Below are positions 1 to 29,521 of a stretch of DNA of 64,000 bases, in pieces; positions within the stretch are counted from its first letter, which is position 1, and each line of letters starts with the position of its first letter. Position numbers and translations under genes: made by a program. Source of the DNA: Lumbricus rubellus (lineage: Eukaryota > Annelida > Clitellata > Crassiclitellata > Lumbricidae); contig OX243817.1 in NCBI GenBank assembly GCA_945859605.1, positions 31,694,670-31,758,669 of the forward strand. The letters are read 5' to 3'. Below the pieces are notes generated by a model. That model was not told the origin of the DNA. It was given only the letters and a program-made list of their open reading frames with translations, and searched no databases.

Positions 1-113
1 TTGTCTATCTGTCTATCTGTCTGTCTGCCTCTCTCTGTCTCTGTATCTGTCTCTATCTCTATCTCTATCTCTGTATCTGTCTCTGTCTCACTCAAGGTAT
101 TCCTCTTCGGCCA
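1..113. repeat. Degenerate TCTG/TCTA microsatellite
   Basis: The window opens in an imperfect tetranucleotide tract of TCTG, TCTA and TCTC units. A second GATA/GACA tract lies at about 185-272, and between them (about 108-165) is a short piece resembling the GAGCGCCTCTGA core of the SINEs elsewhere in the window. Confidence 0.85.
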
Positions 114-272
114 TGCCTCGGTAGGAGCGCCTCTGAATAGTTAGCTTGAAGAGGCGCTAAATAAATTTCATAGATATTCTAGCGATAAATGGATAGACAG
201 ATAGATAAATGGATAGATAGATAAACAGACAGAAGTCTGTCACAGAGACAGATACACAGATATCTATAGATG

Positions 273-1246
273 ATAGATGAGTCCAAAATGCCAATGCTGC
301 GCTAACGACCCATTAAATTTGTTCACCTGAATGCGTCCTTTAACTCTGGCATTGCCTTTATCTAAGACAATGACATCGTGGTCATGCACTAACGGCTCCA
401 TGCATCAAACGTGGCCGCCGTGTACGACGTTAGATGTATTTCTAAACGCAGACAAACTTATTTGGTGCCACTTACGTCATCATCTGCTGTCGGAGTGTTG
501 GGTAAAAGACTGCAGCTACACCGTGAAGAGAGGGTGCATGGGAAAAAAAGTCAGAACCGTGATGTCAATGTTTACCATGCATGAGATCATGTCTATAATT
601 ATTATCACTGCATTGCTCATTAAAGCAAGGCAACAGACGACTTGTCCATCGATGCAGAACGAATGTAAATGACGACCTACTGACAAGAATTTGATTTCGG
701 ATTATTATTAAACCGATGTATACTTTATTTTTAAGACGCATGGCAATGGCCGTATGCATACATGCATAGACATACAGAGTTACAGACCCTGCAGGCGAAT
801 TTAGAAATACCTAGACATACAAAGACGTTCCTATAAATGCCTACATACGTTTCGTCAGTTTCTCGCCAAAGACTTTTTCCCACCCTCTTACCGACTTTTT
901 AATTCTCGCTTAATCTCTGCGCACATACATCGCCTCAGCTGTCAATTGTGAGCGATGGGAATCGGTTTCTTGGGCTTAACATCTGTTTAGGAAATTGACG
1001 CATAATAATTACGTGGTCATAATATGTTTGATTTCTCAGTGTATGCTATTTGATGAACTCTGTGATCCCTATGAACTGCAATGAACCATTCATCTTATAG
1101 CCTGATTTTTTATGCATAGCAACGCTGTTGTAAGGTAACTTTACGGTGTTATATTACCCTGCATGATATGCATGGCAATTTTAAAAAAATTAACTGTGAA
1201 TTTAACTCTTTTCTTACTGTAAATTTAACACTTGATTTGCTTTCAG
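273..1246. other. Intronic sequence upstream of the first visible CP2 exon
   Basis: No coding exon could be supported here. The stretch has scattered short open frames without family resemblance and ends in a pyrimidine-rich acceptor at 1245-1246. It is read as part of the intron 5' of the first visible exon of the CP2-like gene. Confidence 0.5.
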
Positions 1247-20114
<18,868 letters not shown>

Positions 20115-20120
20115 AGCAGC

Positions 20121-20225
20121 GTTCTAAGCTTAGACCACACGACGACGTTCTAAGCTTAGAACACACGACGACGTTCTAAGCTTAGAACACACGACGACGT
20201 TCTAAGCTTAGAACACACGACGACG
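20121..20225. repeat. 26-bp tandem repeat, 4 copies, each a palindrome, in the proposed 3' UTR
   Basis: Units start at 20121, 20147, 20173 and 20199. Three units contain the perfect 14-bp palindrome TTCTAAGCTTAGAA and the first has one mismatch. ACACGACGACG separates them. The array starts seven bases after the CP2 stop codon, so each unit would form a hairpin in the mRNA. Confidence 0.93.
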
Positions 20226-20714
20226 TGTCGATCATGATTGTCGGTATTCTCATGACTGATCTCGACCAATCGTTGCGCAGCTGAACTCTTGATTAGCTTA
20301 GTAATCAAAGGAATCAACAGCAGCTGTCAAAGGCATCTGGTCTTTTCTCTGCTCAATCATTTTCTTCTGTTAGATGATCTTCTAGTGTTTTTAGAAACAT
20401 TCTCGTGAATTAGAATATTCAAAGTATTTGTCGTAAACGTTTTGCTGTTCGCTTAGTAGTAGCTGTTTCGGTTTGACGAAACTTTGTGATAGCGGACCGT
20501 CGCCCTCCTCCCTCATCCAGGATTGGGACCTGGCACTGCCAAAAAGAGAAGAGTGGCGGAGTTGTTGATACATGTAGTTTGAGGAGCTAAGTTGTAAAAA
20601 AAAAGAATGACAGCAATTTGCATTGGATTATAGTAGCTTAGAAATGCTTATTAATTTTGTAATTGAATTGTGAGTTTGAGTTGATTACTCAGTGTAACAC
20701 TACTGTGTGAAAGG

Positions 20715-21043
20715 AGAGATGATTAAATCAATAGATGATTAGATCAATAAATGATTAGATCAATAGATGATTGTATCAATAGAGGACTAAATCAATGGAT
20801 GATTAAATCAATAGATGATTAGATCAATAAATGATTAGATCAATAGATGATTGTATCAATAGATGACTAAATCAATGGATGATTAAATCAATAGATGATT
20901 AGATCAATAAATGATTAGATCAATAGATGATTGTATGATCAATAGATGACTAAATCAATAGATGATTAAATCAATAGATGATTAGATCAATAAATGATTA
21001 GATCAATAGATGATTTGATCAATAGATGATTTGATTAATAGAT
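20715..21043. repeat. 16-bp tandem repeat with about 80-bp higher-order unit
   Basis: The unit GATGATTAGATCAATA repeats about 20 times. Five variants form a block of about 80 bp, seen four times. One variant per block contains AATAAA (20746, 20826, 20906, 20989), so polyadenylation hexamers recur at nearly fixed spacing. Confidence 0.9.
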
Positions 21044-22230
21044 TATATTAGAATTGAGCAGCATATAGTTTCACGTGATTTCAATTTGTAAGTAACTTGC
21101 ATTATATTTTAAGTCGTTCAGTTTTGTTATTAATATGCGCAATAATTTTTCATTAATTTTCGTTTGCACCTATTATAATCGATAGATAGAATAGTTTCTC
21201 GAAAGAGGCAGAGGACCTTCATGTGCAATTGCTTTATTTCTGCAGTACGCACCGTGTTTTATTAAATAATACAATAGTTGTTAGTTGTCTTAGTAGTTAG
21301 AACACATGTCATGAATAGCCTACGTATCGAGCATTCTATTGCTCGAGTAAACTATAGCCTAGAACCAGAATGTATCTTTACTTTCAATTGACATTGATTT
21401 TAATTTGTAATTTATATATTTTGAAATAATATTTACATGCTAATGAAGTGGTAATTTTATGATCTGTAATTTTCTCTGTTGTATATATTTAATATGATTA
21501 ACCGAAATAACAGTTTCAGTAGAGCTGTGGGTCTAGGCCTAAGCATGTTTTGTTATTGCTCTGTGCAAATATTATGGACTGTTCACCCAGACTTCCTGGG
21601 TCGTTGTATTCGATTGTGTTCTCATAATGTGCAACATAATTATGTGTCAATTTACCCTAAATTTTTGTGGTTGTTTTTTTCTATTTTGTTCTTATTATGT
21701 GCAACTATGGATAGTCTACCTAGCCTTGTTGAAGTTGTTTTGATTATGTCTTAGCATTATTTTTAAAGTGGCAGCACGTGACAGCCTATTTGCTAATACA
21801 TTTTGTGCTTCTTTTTGAATACAAGAAACTTACCAACATGAATTATCTTTTGTTTCTGAAGCTAAACTACATGTAGACACTGCTTGTCGGCTTATGTGTT
21901 GTATTGCATTGTATTGTATTAAAACATTTATAAGGCGACTCTAATAGGGTGAACCGTTCAGCAGCGCTCCCAGTGCGCGAGGCCACGAGCAAATAATGGG
22001 TTTTGGGAAAGAAACTGAACAGGAGGGGTTACCAGAGCTCTAGAATTTGAGATCGAGTAGGCCTAGATGAGGACAGCTTATTCCAAAGAGAGGTAAAATT
22101 GAGGTAAAGGACCAGGGCTGGGCCATAGCTGTTCTAGTATGAGTAACAAGAGGATCAAATCTATATATGCTGTGTCGTGCATACTCAAATAGCACAGCAA
22201 CAAGATCTTCAAACGCGCATGGGTACACAA
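21044..22230. other. Proposed 3' UTR remainder and intergenic sequence
   Basis: No coding exon is supported. The 3' end of the CP2 transcript cannot be fixed. From about 21898 there is an ATTGT tract, then the GCGCTCCCAGTGCGCGAGG words also found near 54.9 kb, suggesting a dispersed repeat. Confidence 0.45.
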
Positions 22231-22403
22231 CATAGATGTAAAAAAACGATGGAAACAAAATAAAAAACGGTAAAAAACGTGGTTTTTTCGAAATAATAAA
22301 AAACGACAAAAAACCGACAAAAAACGGTAGCGGATTTTTTTTACTTTGCTACATCTAAAACCGTATTTTAACCTTGAAAACCTTGATCAGGAACCTACTA
22401 CAC

Positions 22404-22564
22404 TGTTGTATATTCAGTTTTAATACTTCAACATTTATTGAATCAACGATCAAACGATAAATCAACTGAACTTCCGATCCCCGGATGTTGCACGAGAACT
22501 GTGCGTTAAACTAAAGCAAGTGTGTAAGTAAGTAAGTCAACTTATAAAAACATGATATCCAACA
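22404..22564 (-). repeat. 3' LTR of the gypsy element
   Basis: 161 bp, TG...CA ended, almost identical to 24716-24876. It is the 3' LTR because pol lies on the minus strand. Confidence 0.95.
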
Positions 22565-22967
22565 CCCTTCCGCTTAAAATGTCAGCAATTGTAAAACAAA
22601 ACAGATAATATATTTATATTTCCTCAATTAAACGTTCTGGACGTCTATGATCTCTTCCAGAACAACGAAGAACATGGTTTGGTACGGTTCCTATGTCATC
22701 TGTCAAACGAGATTGGTACTTGGCATCCTGGTATTCCTACTCAGGCGCCTGAACAACTCTCGGTTCAATTACGCTTGGTAAATCCTGCATCCCGTATTCT
22801 AGTCCAGGTGAATGCATCTGATGAGATATGTTGGTTTCAACTGTACCAGGAGTAATTAGTGTTTCTGGAGTTGATTTGGTACCGACGGTACACTGGAACT
22901 GATGTGGTGTCCAGTTGAATTGATGGGGCACTGATGGTGTGTTGTTATGAAAACCAATTGTCGACTC

Positions 22968-24713
22968 TTATTCTGGTTGATCCTCTTCCATTCGCGGGAT
23001 CAGTTGGTCAATGTGTCGACGCCAAACTTTGGAACCAACCTGAACGCAATATGATAGTGGTCCGGTTTTCTGTAATATTGTTCCGTCAAGCCACTTTCCT
23101 TGATTCCGATAATCTCGTGCCCACACATGATCGCCTGAACGAAAAGTTCTATCCTTGGACACTGGGTTTGCTTGACCTTCTTGTGATTTGCGTACTCGGT
23201 CCTCTGGTCTGAGGCGCATGGAATCTAAAGGCATCACTACTCGCCGGTTAAAAAGCATCTGTGCCGGTGAGACACCAGTTGTCGCGTGTGCCGTATTGCG
23301 ATAGGACAACAAGAATCGATGTACGCGATACATCAAAACTTCAAATGTCACTTCTTTTGTCCCCAGGACTTCCTTTAGAGTTCTGACAAAACGTTCTGCT
23401 TCACCGTTTGAGCGTGGATGATAAGGAGAGGTCTGTATGTGTTGTATGCCGAATCTTTTACAGAATTGCTGAAATTCACCACTGGTAAACTGTGAACCAT
23501 TGTCCGAAACTATCTGTGAAGGCACTCCGAATCGGGCCATCAGGGACAGTAAAATGTGGACAGTCACCGCAGATGTTGCTGATTTTACTGGTATTGCTTC
23601 AGCCCACTTAGTCCGTGCATCAACACAGACTAACCACATATGACCATGTGTTGGTCCGGCATAGTCAATATGTAACCGATACCACGGCTTCTCAGGAAAT
23701 TCCCATGGATGAACAGATGCTTGCGGTGCTTCTGCCTGAACTGATTGACAGTGTTGACAGGTGCGGACCACTTTCTCGATTTCAATGTCCATATTTGGCC
23801 ACCAGACGAACGAACGTGCTAGGCTCTTCATTCGTGTCATACCTGGATGACCCTGATGGAGTTCTGTGAGGGTGTCACTTTGAATTGATCGTGGAATTAT
23901 ATTTCGGGATCCCCAACAAATACAGCCATCCTCGATAGATAGTTCTGTACGCCGAATGTAGAACGCGTCCAGTGATGCAGGTCTATCCGCTGGCCAACTT
24001 CCTTCTATGTAACGGCGTACGGCGGCTAGAGTTGCGTCCCTCTTAGTTTCCTCCGCTAGACGTCTGTGGGAAAATTCAGGCGCACAGAGTTCATCAATAT
24101 CAAAAATATCAACATCATCGTCTTCCGCCACCAATGGAAGTCGTGATAAACCATCAGCATTGCCGTGCTCTGAGGTATTCTTATAACGAATGTCATAAGA
24201 ATATGCCATCAATGTTAATGCCCAGCGTTGAATTCGAGCTGAGGCGCGGTCTGGAATAGGTTTATCTGGACCAAAGAGTGCAACTAATGGCTTATGATCT
24301 GTCACCAACGTAAATCTTCGGCCGTACAAATATTGCTTGAACTTAGAAACTCCGAATATAATTCCGTAAGCTTCTTTCTCGATCTGGGCGTAATTACGTT
24401 GTGACGAATTTAATGTCTTCGAAGCGTAAGCAATTGGTCGTTCACTGCCATCAGGAAATGTATGAAACAGTGACACCCCGACACCATAGCTGGATGCGTC
24501 AGCTGCGAGTCCAATCGGTAAATTAGGATCATAGTGGCATAGAATTGGAGGACTGGACAAGATTCGCTTCAAAGTCTCAAAGGCTGTTCGTTGTTCATCA
24601 TTCCACTGCCAACTAGTATCCTTGCGTAGCAACTGGAAGAGTGGTGAGCACAGGGTAGATAAGTCGTTCACGAACTTGCCGTAATAGTTAACCAATCCCA
24701 TCCTCGTCGCCAA
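22968..24713 (-). pseudogene. Ty3/gypsy pol remnant: RT thumb, RNase H, integrase
   Basis: An open frame of 581 codons starts at a non-AUG codon inside the primer-binding region, so it is a deletion product and not a natural start. Domains: the end of reverse transcriptase (GLVNYYGKFV, PLFQLLRKD); RNase H-like domain (LAADASSYGVG, IEKEAYGIIFG, LVTDHKPL, NADGLSRLP); integrase HHCC zinc finger (HQGHPG and CQHCQS); integrase core with acidic residues in HIDYAG, VSDNGSQF and NGEAERFVR; and a C-terminal chromatin/SH3-like tail. The RT catalytic region is absent. After the TAA at 22968 the same frame resumes and is stopped again by TAG at 22737, so the tail carries two in-frame stops before the family-like Arg-rich end near 22610. 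Confidence 0.95.
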
Positions 24714-24715
24714 TA

Positions 24716-24876
24716 TGTTGTATATTCAGTTTTAATACTTCAACATTTATTTAATCAACGATCAAACGATAAATCAACTGAACTTCCGATCCCCGGATGT
24801 TGCACGAGAACTGTGCGTTAAACTAAAGCAAGTGTGTAAGTAAGTGAGTCAACTTATAAAAACATGATATCCAACA
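24716..24876 (-). repeat. 5' LTR of the gypsy element
   Basis: 161 bp. Its 3' edge is followed on the minus strand by ATTGGCGACGAGGATGGGA, a primer-binding-like sequence, which fuses directly into pol. Confidence 0.95.
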
Positions 24877-25149
24877 TACACGCAGGCTGTCTCATAAATG
24901 ATGATGTTAAACGATGAAATTATGGCTTTAGTTAGCTGAATCCTCGAGAGTTGGCGGAAAACATAAGGAATATCAGAAAAAATTTAAAATAGGGAAAATA
25001 ATAACAGAAAGTAAATGAATAAATAAAGATAAAGAAATAATAGAAAACGATAAAAACGATGGGGAAAATAAAAAAACGAAAAAACGAGGTTTTTTGGGAA
25101 CAAATAAAAAACGGAAAAAAACGTTTATTACAACTATGGTACACAACAT

Positions 25150-25652
25150 CGTATAGTTTATCCCAATCGAGACTAACTTGAGCGCAAATTCTTATTCCAT
25201 AAACGAGCTACTGGCGGCTTATCACTTGATCATTTTCGAAAATTAACTATACACAGAAGTGACGGGTCAAGAATGTTTAGAAGGGGGATGGGCAATGCCA
25301 CGTTCTATGTAAATGTGAAATGGGGGAGGCTATGGCCGGATTTCCCCTCTGGATTCGCCCCTGCTACTCAGCAGGTAACCTACATGTACTTCCTTAACAG
25401 GACTAAATGTTGAACAGATGACTTGAAAAGTACAAATCCACGTCATCGTAGCATTTTGTGAATGCTAATTCTAAATCTAATTAATTAGTAGTCAAAAATG
25501 CTGATTCCAATTCTAAATGCTAATGATCTGGTTCTAATTTTGAAAATCGAACGAATGTTCATTCTAATTAATAAGCCACAAAATGCAAATTAAGCTATCC
25601 ATTTCTGAGAATACAATGCAGAATCGTGCAATAATTAAAGGCTTCTGTGCGG
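25150..25652. other. Intergenic, no feature recognised
   Basis: AT-rich sequence with local repeats of TTCTAA/AATGCTAAT words but no coding or element signal I can defend. Confidence 0.5.
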
Positions 25653-25653
25653 C

Positions 25654-26370
25654 ATATCGTCGCCTGACAATTATTATTTTGTCGTATGTCCATTTTTTTC
25701 AAAATCGAGTTTAGACTTGTTTTGTAGCAAAAAATTGTTTATCTTTCTTCACTGTTAACCGTTAGGAGATACGACAAGTCGTTTTAAAGATATTCAACGA
25801 AAACTACTTGTCGTACGTCCATTTTCAGCATACACGTTGTCGCATCTCCTATTTCATTTTTGTCGTATCTCCAGTACCGCATCACGGTTAAAAGTGCATT
25901 GTCTTATGTCCAGAGAAAGCTCGTCGCTGATTGGACGATAAGGAGATACGACATCATGGTGGTGATATCATAGTGTCGCATGTCCAGAAAATAAAAAAAA
26001 ACATTCTTTTATTTAAAAAGGGTATTAAACTTGCGAAAATTGAAACGAACAAAGTCGCAATTGATTGTATATTGCTTTCTTTATTATTGCATATTTTAAA
26101 AAAATCTCACGTCAGGATCACTTGCAATCGATTTAAATCCATTTTTATACAACATTTTCCAAAATTTCACAAGAACCATTCTAAGTTTCAGTTTAATTTT
26201 AGTGCAGCATCCTTTAATTAATGTCGATGCTTTAATATGACGTCTTTGCTTGAAGTTTTATTGCACTGGATATATATTTTTTGGCGTCCAAAGTTGCGAA
26301 ACTTCGACCTCGTTTTTCTCGGAATTCCCAAAAGTTGACATACGACAAGATAATTGTCAGGCGACGATAT
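25654..26370. mobile_element. Inverted-repeat (MITE-like) element carrying a recurrent TTGTCGTATSTCC motif
   Basis: A perfect 21-bp inverted repeat lies at 25654-25674 and 26350-26370, extending imperfectly to about 38 bp. The motif TTGTCGTATSTCC or its complement recurs near 25679, 25765, 25810, 25838, 25861, 25900, 25941, 25974 and 26335 inside, and at 26402 and 26436 outside. No transposase is visible. No clear target duplication was found. Confidence 0.6.
25929..25996. repeat. 68-bp direct repeat, copy 1
   Basis: Starts GATTGGACGATAAGGAGATA and is repeated without mismatch at 26390-26457, with a period of 461 bp. Copy 1 lies inside the inverted-repeat element, copy 2 just outside. Confidence 0.95.
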
Positions 26371-26389
26371 GGTAGCACAATCAAGACAA

Positions 26390-26457
26390 GATTGGACGAT
26401 AAGGAGATACGACATCATGGTGGTGATATCATAGTGTCGCATGTCCAGAAAATAAAA
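26390..26457. repeat. 68-bp direct repeat, copy 2
   Basis: Second copy of the segment at 25929-25996. It runs straight into a GACA microsatellite. Confidence 0.95.
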
Positions 26458-26464
26458 GAGAGAG

Positions 26465-26503
<39 letters not shown>

Positions 26504-26625
26504 GACAGAGACTGAGACAGGGACAGACAGACAGAGATAGAGAGAGTGAGGGGAGGCAGACAGGCAGGCAGGGAGGAAGGGAGGGGAGAGGAAGGAAGAG
26601 AGACAGAGACTGAGAGACAGAAAGA
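26456..26625. repeat. (GACA)n / GA-rich microsatellite
   Basis: GACA units grade into GGGA- and GAGA-rich sequence. Confidence 0.92.
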
Positions 26626-27030
26626 CTGCTCATTCCAAATGATAATTTGAAGTCTTCGACTACGATGATTTTTTGTCGATTTTGAATTTTTTTTAGGGCT
26701 GCACGTTAATCGCCGTTAACGCCCGCGATTAACGCGTTAAAAAAATTTGCGATTAATTTTTTTAACGCGTTAACGCAAAAGACGCATTAAATATTTTATG
26801 AATTTTAAATTTTTTTTATCATTTTATGTCAAGTTTTGTAATCATTATTTTTCAAGTAATCATCGGTTATCGGTTACCGCCCACTTCTGTCGAGTCGCCC
26901 AACACTTCTCGTACGAGACAGCCTGCCAGTGCCTACGTCCGGTCCATCGGCACATGTTGTTTTCGTTATTTCGATCACTTTAAACAGCCGTTTTTGATTT
27001 ATGATAGATGTTGTTGGTTTTTGTCAAACA

Positions 27031-28503
27031 ATGGAGTCGAAGAAAATGGGCAAAACAGTTATGGACGGACAGTTTAAGTTTAAAACTGATAAGGTAGTCG
27101 TTTGTAAATATTGTGACCGAGAATTTAACTACCACCGCAGTAATTCGTCGCTGTCGAACTACTTGGCGGAGAGCGTTACCTCTCATGTTCTGTGGTTCTG
27201 CCAACATTCTGCCACCTTTTTCGTGCACTAACTGTTTCCGAAGACGATCCGCTTTACGTTGTGAAATTCAAAACCGCTTTCATAAATGATCTCAAAACTC
27301 GTCAAGAAAACTGCAACCTTCGCTGGCTATACTTCGCCACAGCCCTGGATCCACGCTTCAAAAAGCTGAAATGCCTTCCAAAAGAAAAGCGAGAGGAAGT
27401 CTGGACTGAGCTGCAAATCGTAGTCTCAAGTGTTGAAGAGAAGTTAAAGGAGCAGATACCAGCATCAAACACTGGTATGTTATTGTTCTCTTATTTAAAT
27501 TAATTTGGTGCATTCATCTGTTGATTTAAGTTGTTTATTTTAAAGTCTGCCAAAAACATATGATATTTTATCAATTTTCATCCGACTCAAATGATAAATG
27601 GTTGATATCACCGTGGAGGTTGCTTGTAAATTCTGAATGATTGAAGGTCAATCAAATGAACAAACATCAGTGTGATTGGTTGGTAAAACTTGATATCTGT
27701 TCAGTTGATTGAGTTGGTGGTAGAGTTGTTGTCCTGTGACTAAGAGAAGGAATTGAGTCTTATAAGGATTCAGGAATAGCTTGTCCAGATTGGAAGGTAG
27801 AGTTGTTGTCCTGTGACTAAGAGAAGGAATTGAGTCTTATAAGGATTCAGGAATAGCTTGTCCAGAATCTGTAGTTTTGGGTTGTTAGTGCGGTTAAAAT
27901 AATCATTTCAAATTTTAATAAATGTAATTTAAATTTCTATTATTATTGAGCCTGCCTAAAAATATCGGACTCAAATGATGATAAATGCTTAATATGACCG
28001 TGGAGGTTGCTTGTACATTTTGAATGATCAGACAACAGTGTGATTGGTTGATATCTGTTCAGTTGATTGAGTTGGTGTCCTGTGACTAAGAGAATGAATT
28101 AAGTCTTATAACGATTCAGGAAAAGTTTGTAAAAAATTTAATTAATTGGAATTTATTATTTTTATTTTAGAACCTGCCAAAAAACTTATGAAATTCTATG
28201 AAATTTCTTCTGACGATGATGATGACGACGATAGACCTTTGATTCCACGGGCTAAATCAATTTCGGATGCGCTACTTCGCTACAAAGATGCGCCAGAGAT
28301 CGATACGGATTCTTGTCCACTGCAGTGGTGGAAGGATCATGCTGGAGCCCACAAAGTCCTGGCCACTGTAGCAAGGAAATACTTAGCGTCTCCGGCCACT
28401 ACTGTTCCCTGTGAACGATTGTTCTCTCTCTCTGGGAACATTTTGAACAAAAATGTCAACAGACAATGTTAATAAACTTGTATGTCTGAGTAACTGGCTG
28501 CAT
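27031..28503 (+). pseudogene. hAT (ZBED-like) transposase remnant
   Basis: From ATG 27031: a BED-type finger with CKYCDREF and SSLSNYL (27094-27165), then an abrupt loss of the middle of the protein. Family sequence resumes at about 27203 with LRWLYFATALDPRFKKL. A GTATGT donor near 27474 and an AG at about 28170 bound a proposed intron; after it come an acidic run and the hATC domain with WWKDH, LATVARKYLASPATTVPCER and LFSLSGNILNK. A deletion near 28453 shifts frame, so the final DNVNKLVCLSNWL motif is read in another frame (to about 28503). RNase H-like core and catalytic residues are mostly gone. Confidence 0.9.
27540..28135. repeat. Segmental tandem duplication inside the hAT intron
   Basis: A block of about 70 bp starting GGTAGAGTTGTTGTCCTGTG lies at 27719 and again at 27796, with a third, diverged copy near 28075. 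Around them CCGTGGAGGTTGCTTGTA occurs near 27613 and 27992. The intron grew by repeated partial duplication. Confidence 0.85.
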
Positions 28504-28648
28504 TTACAGCTTTAGGCTGTTCAGACCAAATCACATACTCTTTTAAAAATTTCAGGAAATGTGCGATTAATTAATCGCGATTAATTTTTTTAATCGCGCG
28601 ATTAATCGCGATTAAAAAAATTAATCGAAATGCAGCCCTAATTTTTTT

Positions 28649-28920
28649 AGATGATTGGCAACCTTGACCGATTATTTGCCGGACTTTATCCGTAAAACCT
28701 TTTACTACGAACCTTTTAGAAAGTGGCTGATCGAATGGCTGTACAGCAACAGTTGTTGGCAAGCAGTGGCATAATTATTCTTAGAACCAAATCTGTCTGC
28801 GCAGTCATTCGCTAGATGTCACGTCGGTGACATTCTTCGTGTGTTTCACTCGCAAGATGACCCCCATACATTTAATTTCTCTGCCTCATGAAGAGCGAAG
28901 AGAGAGAGAGAGAGAGAGAA

Positions 28921-28957
<37 letters not shown>

Positions 28958-29093
28958 CACACACACACACACAGAGTGAACGAATTTGAAAGATTTTGAT
29001 TTGTCAATAATATGACAAATAAACATACTACGAAAAACACGAATTCATTGTTTTGCCATTTATGCAATTTAACCCAAAGTGCTGGCAGAGGAA
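28649..29093. other. Intergenic with GA/GACA/CA microsatellite (28897-28973)
   Basis: GA, GACA and CA runs follow each other at 28897-28973. The rest has no recognisable feature. Confidence 0.7.
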
Positions 29094-29521
29094 TAGTAGA
29101 AGAATTTTAGGAAAATCGACTCAATAATTTTTCAGGAAATAAAGACTTGGCACAGTTGTTAAGTACACCCCACTGATGAAAATACCAAAAGTCCTCATAA
29201 ATCCGAGCTGTGCTCGAGCCGCCATCTTGGAAAATGGCGGCCAAAATTCGGTGTTTTGTCAATAACTCCAGAACCATCACAGATACAAAGAAATACAAAA
29301 CAGCAAATGTGATCCTCATGAAAAGACAAAGAATCTTTGTGTATAACATTTCTTTCTAGAAATACAAATAAAAATGTTACGTTGGATAAGCTAGTCATTG
29401 TTATTGTATTTCAATGCCATGTACTAAGTTTCATGGCGGGAAAAACAAATGCTGTGCCGTCAATGATAATTTAACATCAAATTTATATAAGTGTCTATGC
29501 TAGGATGGTTTAACTTAGTTC

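Larger units (their letters stand above)
22399..24881 (-). mobile_element. Internally deleted Ty3/gypsy LTR retrotransposon with TSD TACAC
   Basis: Two 161-bp LTRs (22404-22564 and 24716-24876) differ at only about two positions. Each reads TGTTGG...ACAACA on the minus strand, and the 5-bp duplication TACAC lies at 22399-22403 and 24877-24881. A purine tract ending in GGAAGGG abuts the 3' LTR and a primer-binding-like GGCGACGAGGATGG follows the 5' LTR. Between them is only the 3' half of pol. Gag, protease and most of reverse transcriptase are missing. Confidence 0.96.
22222..25149. mobile_element. Older small element that hosts the gypsy insertion
   Basis: GGTACACAAC occurs at about 22223 and 25138. 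Between these copies the outer ends show imperfect inverted repeats (ATAGATGTAAAAAAACG on the left; ATTACAACTAT preceded by AAACG-rich sequence on the right). Removing the gypsy element leaves about 430 bp of A-rich AAAAACG repeats. I read it as a small non-autonomous element into which the retrotransposon later inserted. The class is unknown. Confidence 0.5.
26686..28648 (+). mobile_element. BED-finger hAT transposon, decayed (element 26694-28640, TSD ATTTTTTT)
   Basis: The ends TAGGGCTGCA (26694) and TGCAGCCCTA (to 28640) are inverted repeats, and the 8-bp ATTTTTTT occurs at 26686-26693 and 28641-28648. Subterminal regions are full of CGATTAAT and GTTAACGCGTTAA words on both sides. Inside are a BED zinc finger, a piece of hAT core and an hAT C-terminal dimerisation domain. 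Confidence 0.95.
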
